The translations under genes and the position numbers were made by a program. Positions 1-6,617 of a DNA stretch of 16,272 nt are shown here, piece after piece. Position 1 is the stretch's first letter; each line of letters opens with the position of its first letter. This DNA is from Ruminococcaceae bacterium UBA1691 (GTDB lineage: Bacteria > Bacillota > Clostridia > Oscillospirales > Acutalibacteraceae): positions 1 to 16,272 of the forward strand of contig DCJV01000098.1 in the NCBI GenBank assembly GCA_002320555.1, read 5' to 3'. The notes beneath the pieces are model-generated. The model had not been told where the DNA came from. It did not search any database and worked only from the letters and a program-made list of their open reading frames with translations.

Positions 1-31
1 CGATGCTAATCAATTTGACGGCATGTTTTGC

Positions 32-60
32 TTGTTTTCGCTGCTGGAACGCAGTATACT
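32..60 (+). promoter_or_regulatory. Predicted sigma-A promoter for the NYN gene
   Basis: TTGTTT at 32-37 and TATACT at 55-60 are separated by 17 bp, which fits a housekeeping promoter about 30 bp ahead of the gene. A second possible -35 (TTGACG, 15-20) is too far from this -10. This is read from sequence only. Confidence 0.5.
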
Positions 61-95
61 GAAAAAAAACTTGAAAAGGTGAAAGGAGCGTGTTT

Positions 96-887
96 ATGCA
101 GGAATCCTCGCCGGATCTGCGGCTGGCGGTTTTAATTGATGCAGATAATGTTCCGTATGCAAATGTCAAGGCGATGCTTGCGGAGATTGCGCGCTATGGC
201 ACGCCGACGATCAAGCGGATTTATGGGGATTGGACGCAGCCGACGCTTTCCGGCTGGAAAAAGGTGCTGCTGGAAAATGCAGTGACGCCTATTCAGCAAT
301 ATAGCTATACGTCAGGAAAGAACTCGACCGACTCCGCCATGATCATTGATGCAATGGACATCCTCTATACCAACCGTGTCGATGGGTTTTGCCTGGTGTC
401 GAGCGACTGCGACTTTACACGGCTGGCCACCCGCCTGCGCGAAGCGGGCAAGCTGGTCATCGGTATCGGTGAGCAAAAAACGCCCACGCCGTTTATTTCG
501 GCCTGTGACCGCTTTATTTATCTGGAAATCTTACCAGATGAGAAAAAGAAAAAGCAGCGCCTGCCGAAGGGAAAAAGTGGCCAGCCTGCGTTGGAGGAGC
601 CAGAGACGGCGGTGGTCTCTGTGCGGCAAAAAGGAAGCAGGCTGCCGCATGAGGTTGCCGAAATGATTGTTGCTTCCGTCAACGATCTTGCGGACGAAAA
701 CGGCTGGGCCTTTTTGGGAGATGTTGGGAATCTTCTGCTGAAAAAGCAGCCGTCGTTTGATAGCCGCAATTACGGCTATCAGAAGCTCTCGCAGCTGATC
801 CAGTCCATGAACCGGTTTGATATTGAGCCGCGCGATACGGCGAATTCCCATGTCAAGCATATTTTTATCCGTGAGAAAACGTTATGA
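96..887 (+). CDS. NYN-domain protein with C-terminal OST-HTH/LOTUS-like domain (LabA/DUF88 family)
   Basis: Probable RNA-acting protein of 263 residues. The N-terminal half is a NYN (PIN-like) domain at about residues 8-146. Acidic residues sit where the family's metal site is expected: D15 and D17 in LIDADN, D79 in NSTDS, and D104 and D106 in SSDCDF. A lysine-rich linker (about 149-160) leads to a C-terminal domain (about 183-258) resembling OST-HTH/LOTUS, a fold linked to RNA binding. No signal peptide or membrane segment is seen, so it should be cytoplasmic. I chose ATG 96 over the in-frame GTG at 90 because the AAAGGAG at 82-88 is 7 nt from ATG 96 but almost touches the GTG. Family membership is clear. 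The substrate is unknown, and nuclease activity is inferred from the acidic residues. Confidence 0.88.
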   Translation: MQESSPDLRLAVLIDADNVPYANVKAMLAEIARYGTPTIKRIYGDWTQPTLSGWKKVLLENAVTPIQQYSYTSGKNSTDSAMIIDAMDILYTNRVDGFCLVSSDCDFTRLATRLREAGKLVIGIGEQKTPTPFISACDRFIYLEILPDEKKKKQRLPKGKSGQPALEEPETAVVSVRQKGSRLPHEVAEMIVASVNDLADENGWAFLGDVGNLLLKKQPSFDSRNYGYQKLSQLIQSMNRFDIEPRDTANSHVKHIFIREKTL

Positions 888-990
888 AGCGACGGGCTTC
901 TATGAGGCCTTTCGTTCATATATGGTTCATATTTATATGCTAAATTCCTGATGAAGAACCAATGAATCAAAAAGGAAAGGAAGTGTTAGG

Positions 991-1101
991 ATGATTTCGA
1001 TCATGGAAGTGATCCTGGGCCTGCTCAGCGGCATCTCGGATCCGATCGCCAAGGCATTTGGCGATTGGATGCAGTCGATCGTCATCAAGATTTTTGGCTG
1101 A
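991..1101 (+). CDS. Small amphipathic peptide ORF, 36 residues, function unknown
   Basis: ATG at 991 to TGA at 1099-1101 encodes 36 residues, preceded by AAAGGAAG with about 7 nt spacing. It starts MISIMEVILGLL and ends SIVIKIFG. Polar or small residues fall at 3, 6, 10, 13, 17, 21, 25, 28-29 and 33. That 3-4 residue spacing would give one polar face on a helix otherwise made of I, L, V, M, F and W, with a Pro18 kink. There are two Lys against one Glu and two Asp. A strong terminator begins 13 nt after the stop, so this looks like a real, separately terminated transcript unit. The 103-nt gap after the NYN gene holds only weak promoter-like elements and an 8-bp direct repeat (GTTCATAT at 914 and 925). 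Possible roles are a secreted phenol-soluble-modulin-like or leaderless bacteriocin-like peptide, a type I toxin, or a membrane-associated small protein. I do not recognise the family. Confidence 0.6.
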   Translation: MISIMEVILGLLSGISDPIAKAFGDWMQSIVIKIFG

Positions 1102-1113
1102 ATGGTAGGAGAA

Positions 1114-1160
1114 GAAAACGTCCCGGAAACGCATAATCGCGTTTTCCGGGACGTTTTCTT
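1114..1160 (+). terminator. Strong intrinsic terminator after the small peptide ORF
   Basis: The left arm (1114-1132) and right arm (1139-1158) pair over about 19 bp with a single bulged base and a 6-nt loop. The tail TTTCTTTTTCTCTTTT follows. It closes the NYN/peptide unit on the plus strand. The opposite strand has no U-run, so it is not obviously a plsC terminator. Confidence 0.9.
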
Positions 1161-1184
1161 TTTCTCTTTTGGTCAGCCATCAGC

Positions 1185-1892
1185 TTAGCCTGCCGCTGCA
1201 ATTTTCTCGCGGATTGTGGCTCCCAGTTCTTTTAGCTCTTCGCGGGACAGTCCTGCAGTGGGGATAGGAGGCAGAATTGTGAGCGTAACCTCTGCAGGCT
1301 TGATCCACATATGGTTGGCTTCCATCACCTTGTAGGTACCGCTGATCCGCACGGGGACAAGCGGTACCTTTGCTTTTTCGGCCATTTTGAAGGCGCCATT
1401 CTTGAATTCTCCCATCTGATCGCCGCGGCTGCGCGTTCCCTCCGGAAAGATCGTGATCGAATAGCCCTTTTGCAGCAGTTCGGTTCCCTTACGCAGAGAT
1501 CCCATAGCACTGCGCGCATTTTCCCGATCCAAGAAAATACAGCCAAGATAGCGCATCCAGGTGCGAATCATAGGAATCTTATCCGCCTCTTTTTTGGCAA
1601 TTAGGCCGTGCGGTTTGTCCAGATAACCGAGCAGCGTGGGAATATCGAAAAGGCCTTGATGATTGCTGACAAAAACACAAGCGCCTTTTGGAATGTTCTC
1701 AAGGCCCTGTACGGTTACCTTAACGCCGGCAAGCTTTAAAAGCCTGCGCGACCATTTCTGGACCGCTTGCGAGACGAGCGCGTCCCGCTCTTCGATGTTT
1801 CCAGCCTGTGTGAGCTTTTTTATGCGGTGTATTTTGGGGAGCACGGCGATCAGATACCCCCAAAAATAGATAAACCAAATAATTGTGCGCAT
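1185..1892 (-). CDS. plsC: 1-acyl-sn-glycerol-3-phosphate acyltransferase (PlsC family)
   Basis: This enzyme transfers an acyl group to lysophosphatidic acid to make phosphatidic acid, the second acylation of phospholipid synthesis, at the inner face of the membrane. The 235-residue length is usual. An N-terminal hydrophobic segment (about 2-19) could anchor it. The catalytic HX4D motif is H78 to D83 (NHQGLFD), and the glycerophosphate-binding FPEGTR motif is at 149-154. The start ATG at 1892 has AAGGGGAG 9 nt upstream. It is a single-gene unit, divergent from the polysaccharide genes and convergent with the upstream peptide unit. Family assignment is secure. The exact acyl donor (acyl-ACP or acyl-CoA) cannot be read from sequence. 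Confidence 0.93.
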   Translation of the reverse strand: MRTIIWFIYFWGYLIAVLPKIHRIKKLTQAGNIEERDALVSQAVQKWSRRLLKLAGVKVTVQGLENIPKGACVFVSNHQGLFDIPTLLGYLDKPHGLIAKKEADKIPMIRTWMRYLGCIFLDRENARSAMGSLRKGTELLQKGYSITIFPEGTRSRGDQMGEFKNGAFKMAEKAKVPLVPVRISGTYKVMEANHMWIKPAEVTLTILPPIPTAGLSREELKELGATIREKIAAAG

Positions 1893-1925
1893 AGAAATGG
1901 ACTCCCCTTATCGATTGTTGTCCTA

Positions 1926-1954
1926 ATCATAGCACCCTGATCCGTAAAAAACAA
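1926..1954 (-). promoter_or_regulatory. Predicted plsC promoter
   Basis: On the minus strand, TTGTTT (1949-1954), a 17-bp spacer and TATGAT (1926-1931) lie about 35 bp before the plsC start codon. The -35 box touches the inner copy of the tandem repeat at 1953-1970. Confidence 0.55.
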
Positions 1955-1990
1955 GGGAAAGTAGCAGAAAGGAAGAGAAAGTAGCAGAAA
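1953..1990. repeat. Tandem 18-bp direct repeat with 20-bp period next to the plsC promoter
   Basis: AAGGGAAAGTAGCAGAAA (1953-1970) and AAGAGAAAGTAGCAGAAA (1973-1990) differ at one base. The 20-bp period is close to two helical turns, so both copies face the same side of the DNA, immediately upstream of the plsC -35 box. This could be an activator or cooperative regulator site. The identity of any regulator is unknown. Confidence 0.6.
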
Positions 1991-1992
1991 TA

Positions 1993-2008
1993 TATCATTC
2001 TAATGATA
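1993..2008. promoter_or_regulatory. Perfect inverted repeat, possible operator (Fur-like composition)
   Basis: TATCATT, CT, AATGATA is a perfect 7-2-7 dyad. With the following ATGG it contains AATGATAATG, reminiscent of GATAAT-type Fur-family boxes, but the arm spacing is not canonical. It lies between the divergent plsC and polysaccharide units, so it could control either. A 10-bp palindrome, TGAATATTCA, follows at 2020-2029. Confidence 0.35.
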
Positions 2009-2292
2009 ATGGAATTTATTGAATATTCAGGGAAAGAAACAGCCATGGGAAACGCTTGTTTTCTTATACCAAAGCGATTGCTTTTTTATGTTAAGCATAA
2101 CGCACGATCCGATCGGAACAGTACCTCGAAAACCGCATGACCGTCTGACAAGGAATACCCAGCAGGGGGAGCGTGCCAGTGCCGGACCCTTTTCAGGGAG
2201 AATGGCAAGAGGAAGACTACAGAGGGAATGCATGAGCCAGAAAACACCCCTTTCCTTATACCAGCATATATTGGAGGGAAAGAGGTGATCAT
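2009..2292 (+). other. Non-coding stretch ahead of the GT2 gene; possible long structured leader
   Basis: No convincing gene is seen. An open frame runs through it but uses a TTG start with no ribosome binding site and has low-complexity, basic translated content. Small hairpins can be drawn: AAAGC/GCTTT at 2071-2084, followed by U residues, and TGCC...CCCT/AGGG...GGCA at about 2179-2207. I could not match it to a known riboswitch class. A weak promoter may lie at TTATAC 2064-2069 and TATGTT 2087-2092 (17-bp spacer). An 18-codon ORF, ATG 2232 to TGA 2288, ends 4 nt before the GT2 start and could couple its translation. Confidence 0.3.
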
Positions 2293-3291
2293 TTGAAATT
2301 CAAGTTTATTCTGTCGATTTGTTTCGGCGGACTGTGGCTGGCCGTTTCTCTATTCTTTGCAATCGGCTGGGCACAGGAGGTTTCTTATTTCTTACCCGGT
2401 ATTTATGTTTGGTGGGTAATTATCGGAATTGCCCTGCTTCCAGGTTTTTTGATGAGCGCCATGTTTTTTTCCAATCTATTGCACTGGCAATTAAAAAGAT
2501 ATCCCGATATCGCGGAAGACACAACGATTCTTATGTGTGCGCATAACGAAGAAAAAAATATTGCCCGATCCATTCAAGCGATTTTAAACCAGCAGTACGC
2601 CGGACATATTCGGCTGATTGTTATTGATAATGGGTCCAATGATCATACCAAACAGCAAATCATGAACATGCATACGTCTGCTCTTGCAAACTGTTCCATC
2701 GAATATGTTTACTGTGACCAGCCGGGAAAGGCTCATGCATTGAATTATGGTCTGGCGATGATTCACACCCCGTATTTTATCACAGTAGATGCGGACACCT
2801 ACTTGCAAAAACAAGCAGTACAAAGAATCATGAACCATATTGTATCCTGTGAAAGCGTGTGCGTTGCCGGAAATCTGTTCGTTCAGAATCCCAAAGCTTC
2901 CCTGGCTGCAAGAATGCAAAATTATGACTATCTGCTTAGCATTGCTGCGGTCAAACGGTTCCAGGGCAGCTATCAATCTACCTTGGTGGCACAGGGCGCT
3001 TTCAGTGCTTATCAAACCGAGGCGGTTCAGCAAATAGGCGGATGGAAGGATGTGATGGGGGAAGATATTGTACTGACTTATCAATTGCTCCGCCAGAAGC
3101 TTCCGTCCACTTATGAGCCTGGGGCGGTCGGTTATACAACGGTTCCCGAAACATTCAATGGCCTGTACAATCAACGCAAACGGTGGGCAATCGGTATGTT
3201 GGAGGGATTATCCTCTGTTCCGCCTTGGAAACAGGGGACGGGATATTCCCGCTATTTTACTTTCGTGAATCTTTCTATATATTTACCTTGA
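2293..3291 (+). CDS. Membrane glycosyltransferase family 2 (PgaC/IcaA-like polysaccharide synthase), truncated by frameshift
   Basis: This frame encodes the catalytic part of a processive beta-glycosyltransferase that would polymerise a sugar such as GlcNAc at the membrane. Two N-terminal membrane segments (about 5-27 and 36-61) precede the GT-A domain. Its motifs are CAHNEE (82-87), DNGSND (112-117), DAD (166-168), GED (256-258) and QRKRW (294-298), the D,D,D,QxxRW signature of this family. The start TTG 2293 has AGAGGTGA just upstream. The reading frame ends at TGA 3289-3291, directly after a CCT codon, where the family normally continues into more membrane helices. Those helices are found in the next frame (3269-3562). 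Read through, the protein would be about 422 residues, a normal length for PgaC/IcaA. As given, it lacks the membrane channel end and is probably inactive unless the frameshift is bypassed or is a sequence error. Confidence 0.85.
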   Translation: MKFKFILSICFGGLWLAVSLFFAIGWAQEVSYFLPGIYVWWVIIGIALLPGFLMSAMFFSNLLHWQLKRYPDIAEDTTILMCAHNEEKNIARSIQAILNQQYAGHIRLIVIDNGSNDHTKQQIMNMHTSALANCSIEYVYCDQPGKAHALNYGLAMIHTPYFITVDADTYLQKQAVQRIMNHIVSCESVCVAGNLFVQNPKASLAARMQNYDYLLSIAAVKRFQGSYQSTLVAQGAFSAYQTEAVQQIGGWKDVMGEDIVLTYQLLRQKLPSTYEPGAVGYTTVPETFNGLYNQRKRWAIGMLEGLSSVPPWKQGTGYSRYFTFVNLSIYLP

Positions 3292-3562
3292 TCTTGCCTT
3301 TCTATTTGGACTCATCCCAGGAATGATACTCGCATTTTTTGGATTTTATTATTTCGCTGGATTTCTCACCTTATTGACAGTAGCCGTTTGCATTCTACTC
3401 TTTCTAAGTATGTATCTCTATCAGAAGAAATTGGGGATTCCATTTCAAAACAGTGTTTTGGGCTTCCTGTGTTTTCTCTTGTTTTTTCAGGCCATTCAGA
3501 GTACGGCGGCATTACACGGCTACCTGATCCGGCTGCTGCATAGAAAGGGAGAATGGAAGTGA
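3269..3562 (+). pseudogene. C-terminal membrane part of the frameshifted GT2 polysaccharide synthase
   Basis: This is the missing 3' end of the preceding gene in the +1 frame. From 3269 the frame reads IFLYIYLDLAFLFGLIPG and continues through ATG 3323. It contains three or so hydrophobic segments typical of the C-terminal helices of PgaC/IcaA-type synthases and ends at TGA 3560-3562. Upstream, the frame is closed by TGA at 3266-3268, so the shift must lie between 3269 and 3288. ATG 3323 has no good ribosome binding site, so independent translation is unlikely. Its stop overlaps the GTG start of the deacetylase. Confidence 0.8.
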
Positions 3563-4254
3563 AACGGAAAAATGTATTATTCGGCACCCTTATCTGCGTT
3601 GTGATTGTATTGGTCGTTATTGGGCTGCTTGCGGGAATCTGCCATCGTTTAAAACGGGATGCCATCACGGCGCAAATCAATCCCGGGCAGCCTGTCGTTG
3701 CGCTGACCTTTGACGATGGTCCAAACGCCCATTATACCCCGCAGGTGCTGGATATTTTGTATGAACAGCAGGTTCCGGCTACCTTCTTTCTGATAGGCGA
3801 AAAGTTTACCGGAAACGAGCTGCTGATTCGGGAGATAGCGGCAAGTGGGCATGAAATCGGGAACCATACCTTCTCCCACCCGGACCTCACTAAATTGGAC
3901 AGCCGGAAAATACAATGGGAAATCCAGCAGACAGAAGAAAAACTGAAAAAAATCCTGCCGGACTATCCGATGAAGTATGTTCGCCCGCCTTATGGAAGAT
4001 ATACGGAAGATGTCCAAAAGGCAATCGGCCTTCCTCTTGTATTATGGACCATCGACAGCGGTGATTGGGAAGCTCCGAATGCAGAAAATATCTACACTGC
4101 CCTTATCGGTAAGATACAGAATGGGGATATTATCGTTTTCCATGATGACAACGCGCAAACAGTCAAGGCACTGGAAAAAATAATTCTGGAGCTCAAGAAG
4201 AGAGGCTTTCAGTTTGCGACTGTATCACAGCTGTATGAGTATCAATCAAAATGA
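3559..4254 (+). CDS. Membrane-anchored polysaccharide deacetylase (NodB/CE4 family)
   Basis: Predicted metal-dependent deacetylase removing N- or O-acetyl groups from a polysaccharide outside the membrane. It has 231 residues with an N-terminal membrane anchor (about 6-27). The CE4 motifs are TFDDGP (50-55, catalytic and metal Asp), HTFSH (H103 and H107, metal ligands), RPPYGRY (142-148), DSGDWE (166-171) and IVFHD (H195). I chose GTG 3559 rather than ATG 3553. GGGAG at 3547-3551 is 7 nt from the GTG but only 1 nt from the ATG, and GTGA gives the usual 4-bp overlap with the GT2 stop. The neighbouring polysaccharide synthase suggests it trims that polymer, as PgaB or IcaB does. Peptidoglycan deacetylation (PdaA-like) is an alternative. 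Confidence 0.9.
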   Translation: MKRKNVLFGTLICVVIVLVVIGLLAGICHRLKRDAITAQINPGQPVVALTFDDGPNAHYTPQVLDILYEQQVPATFFLIGEKFTGNELLIREIAASGHEIGNHTFSHPDLTKLDSRKIQWEIQQTEEKLKKILPDYPMKYVRPPYGRYTEDVQKAIGLPLVLWTIDSGDWEAPNAENIYTALIGKIQNGDIIVFHDDNAQTVKALEKIILELKKRGFQFATVSQLYEYQSK

Positions 4255-4292
4255 TAACGCAGTTGGAGCAAGACAGGAACAGTGTAGGTGAT

Positions 4293-4370
4293 TTCCGGCC
4301 TGAAAACAGGCGGCTCCGGATGAAATAACCGGAAGGCGGGCGCTTTTCTTCCTGCCTTCCGGTTTCCTTA
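4293..4370 (+). terminator. Intrinsic terminator after the deacetylase, shared intergenic with pheA
   Basis: Arms 4327-4340 and 4351-4364 form a 14-bp stem (one G-T pair) with a 10-nt loop, followed by TTTCCTTATTTTA on the plus strand. A smaller hairpin at 4293-4320 (TCCGG/CCGGA with CCTG/CAGG) precedes it. Transcripts converge here. On the minus strand only a short U tail (ATTTC) follows the same stem, so it may end pheA transcription less well. Confidence 0.75.
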
Positions 4371-4372
4371 TT

Positions 4373-5521
4373 TTATGTGCCCATCATCTCATGATAGTTA
4401 CCGAGAAGCGTAAATGCGGGAAGCTCATCCTGCAGAGCGCAGAGCAGATGGAGGGTAGGCTCATCCCGTACGCTGCCTGTAAAATCGAGATAAAAATAAT
4501 ACTGGAAGTTGCTATCCGGAATTGGACGAGATTCGATTTTGGTGAGATTCAGCCCGCAGCGGGCAAAACGGGACAATACGCCATGTAGGGAGCCGGTGGT
4601 ATGCGGCAGGGTAAAAATCAAGCTGATTTTATCCGCCTGCGGTGTGATACGCATCTCGCGGGAGATCGCGATGAAACGCGTAGCGTTATTTTTGCTCGTC
4701 TGGATGTCAGCTTCTAGAATCTGAAGGCCAAAATTACGGGCGGCATCCGCTGAGGCAATCGCGGCCGCGTCCCGCTCCCCAGATTCGGAGAGCCGCTTGG
4801 CTGCCGCTGCAGTATTGGAGCAAGGGACCGGGGAGAGGCCGTGCGCCTCCAGGTATTCGGCACACTGAGCGAGCCCCTGCGGATGGGAGTATACCCGCTT
4901 CAGGCTGCCAGGCTGTACCCCGGGCAGCGCCATCAGGCAGTGATGAATGGATAAATCCGCTGCCACCGAGATGGAAAGGCGATAGCGCAACATCAGATCA
5001 AAGGTCTCGTGGACGGAGCCCGCATAGGAATTTTCAATGGGGACAACGCCGAAATCGACCTTCCCTTCAGCAACAGCCGCAAATACATCCTCGAATCCGT
5101 GATAAAAAACGACGCTGCCCTCCGGGAAAAGTAAACGGGAAGCCGCGTCGGAATAAGCGCCGCTGACACCGGAACACGCGATTCGAGGTGTTTGCATCCA
5201 TTCCTGCCCGGCGTGTAAAGCTTTTTCTACCTGCTCGCGCAAAGCCTGCCCGCCGCCGAGCACATCGTGCTGCAATGCGCGGCTCGCCTCCATCATCGCT
5301 GCATAAACGCCCTGCAGGGCATTTCCATATGTGCCGCCGCGGTCCCGGATACGGTCGAGAATCTGCTGCTCCCGCTTTGCATCAAGCACAGGGATACCGG
5401 CTTCGCGCTTGATTTGAGCCACCTTGCCGGCAGCATCCATACGGCGCATCAGAAGCGGTAGAAGCTGATCATCAATGGCGTTTATCTCTGCCCGAATTTC
5501 ATTGAGCTTTGGATGATCCAT
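4373..5521 (-). CDS. pheA: Bifunctional chorismate mutase / prephenate dehydratase (P-protein)
   Basis: Converts chorismate to prephenate and then to phenylpyruvate, the committed route to phenylalanine. It has 382 residues. The AroQ-type chorismate mutase domain is at about 1-88 (R10 in EIRAEI, then KREAGIPVLDAKRE). Prephenate dehydratase is at about 112-290, with NSYAGSVHETFD (164-175) and TRF (281-283), which carries the catalytic Thr. The ACT domain is at about 299-375, with ESRP (330-333), the Phe-binding signature in P-proteins. Feedback inhibition by Phe is therefore expected. The start ATG 5521 overlaps the end of aroC by 23 nt, suggesting coupled translation. It is the last gene of the minus-strand aromatic cluster. 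No tyrA is present in the window. Confidence 0.95.
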   Translation of the reverse strand: MDHPKLNEIRAEINAIDDQLLPLLMRRMDAAGKVAQIKREAGIPVLDAKREQQILDRIRDRGGTYGNALQGVYAAMMEASRALQHDVLGGGQALREQVEKALHAGQEWMQTPRIACSGVSGAYSDAASRLLFPEGSVVFYHGFEDVFAAVAEGKVDFGVVPIENSYAGSVHETFDLMLRYRLSISVAADLSIHHCLMALPGVQPGSLKRVYSHPQGLAQCAEYLEAHGLSPVPCSNTAAAAKRLSESGERDAAAIASADAARNFGLQILEADIQTSKNNATRFIAISREMRITPQADKISLIFTLPHTTGSLHGVLSRFARCGLNLTKIESRPIPDSNFQYYFYLDFTGSVRDEPTLHLLCALQDELPAFTLLGNYHEMMGT

Positions 5522-6617
5522 AACTAGTCATCTCCCCCTGAATTAGCATTGCATCCAGTAGCGCAACCGCAACTGCCGCCTCTACCACCGGCTGCGCACG
5601 CACGGCAATGCACGCGTCGTGACGGCCCTTGATGACCAAGCTGGCGTTTTCATGGGATACGCAGTCGATGGTCTGCTGCTCCTTTGCGATGGAAGCGGTC
5701 GGCTTGAATGCCACGCGCAGGAGAAGCGGCATGCCAGTGGAAATGCCGCCAAGGATGCCGCCGTTATGGTTGGTGCGGGTTTTGACGCTGCCGTCAGAAG
5801 CATAGTACATCGGATCGTTTGCCTCGCTGCCGCAAAGGCCGGAAATTCCAAAGCCATCGCCAAAGGAAATGCCCTTGACGGCTGGCACACCGTATAGGAG
5901 AGAGGCGATTCGGCTCTCCAGGGAATCAAACATCGGGGAGCCGATACCGGCGGGTAGGCCAACCGCCGCGCATTCGATGATGCCGCCCACGCTATCCTTT
6001 TCCGCCTGTGCCCGGGCAATTTCTGCATACATTTCCCGCTTTTTCTGCAGATCGAGCGCTGTAAAGGGCTCTTTGTTTAAGGCATTGAGCTCCTCTGCGG
6101 TCAGAGAGACAGCGTCAAAGGGCGTATCATAGATATTGTGTATCATGAATACATGCGAGCCGATCACGATCCCGCGTTTTTCGAGGATCTGGCGGCACAC
6201 GGCTCCGGCGGCGGTGAGGGGGGCGGTTAGCCTGCCGGAGAAATGCCCTCCGCCGCGGATATCATTGTGGCCACCGTATCGTACGCTGCCCGTATAATCT
6301 GCGTGGGAGGGCCGTGGCAGATGCAGGATATTGGTATAGTCGTGTGATTTGACATTGGTGTTTTCAATCACGGCGCACAGGGGGGCGCCGGTCAGCTTTC
6401 CGTCCAGCATACCGGAGACGAAATGTGGAAGATCCGCTTCACGGCGCGGCGTCGATCCTGCCGTGAGCCCCGGCGCGCGGCGGTCCATCTGTACCTGCAC
6501 GGCGTCAAGGTCGATTGCCTCTCCGGCGGGCAGCCCATCGAGCACCATTCCGATAGCGGGCCCATGGCTTTCGCCAAAGATGGACAGCTTCAATACGTTA
6601 CCCCATGTCGACGACAT
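5499..6617 (-). CDS. aroC: Chorismate synthase
   Basis: Converts 5-enolpyruvylshikimate-3-phosphate to chorismate using reduced FMN. It has 372 residues from the chosen start. Visible signatures are GESHG with DGLPAG at the N terminus, RRAPG, the glycine-rich GGHNDIRGGGHFSGR, NHNGGILGGIS, and the C-terminal RHDACIAVRAQPVVEAAVA. I chose ATG 6617 (MSSTWGN) because GGAGG lies 8 nt upstream. An in-frame ATG at 6632 would lengthen the overlap with aroA and has no site. It overlaps aroA by 20 nt upstream and pheA by 23 nt downstream, so the three are one translationally coupled unit. Confidence 0.95.
   Translation of the reverse strand: MSSTWGNVLKLSIFGESHGPAIGMVLDGLPAGEAIDLDAVQVQMDRRAPGLTAGSTPRREADLPHFVSGMLDGKLTGAPLCAVIENTNVKSHDYTNILHLPRPSHADYTGSVRYGGHNDIRGGGHFSGRLTAPLTAAGAVCRQILEKRGIVIGSHVFMIHNIYDTPFDAVSLTAEELNALNKEPFTALDLQKKREMYAEIARAQAEKDSVGGIIECAAVGLPAGIGSPMFDSLESRIASLLYGVPAVKGISFGDGFGISGLCGSEANDPMYYASDGSVKTRTNHNGGILGGISTGMPLLLRVAFKPTASIAKEQQTIDCVSHENASLVIKGRHDACIAVRAQPVVEAAVAVALLDAMLIQGEMTSYGSSKAQ

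Noticed and set aside
888..990. Promoter for the small peptide gene
   Set aside because: TTCATA (915) and TGCTAA (938), or TATGCT (936), are poor matches. The peptide may be read from the NYN promoter, so no promoter feature is called.
2019..2288. 89-codon plus-strand frame upstream of GT2
   Set aside because: It has a TTG start without a ribosome binding site, Cys/Arg-rich content with no domain pattern, and crosses hairpins. I treat the stretch as non-coding leader.
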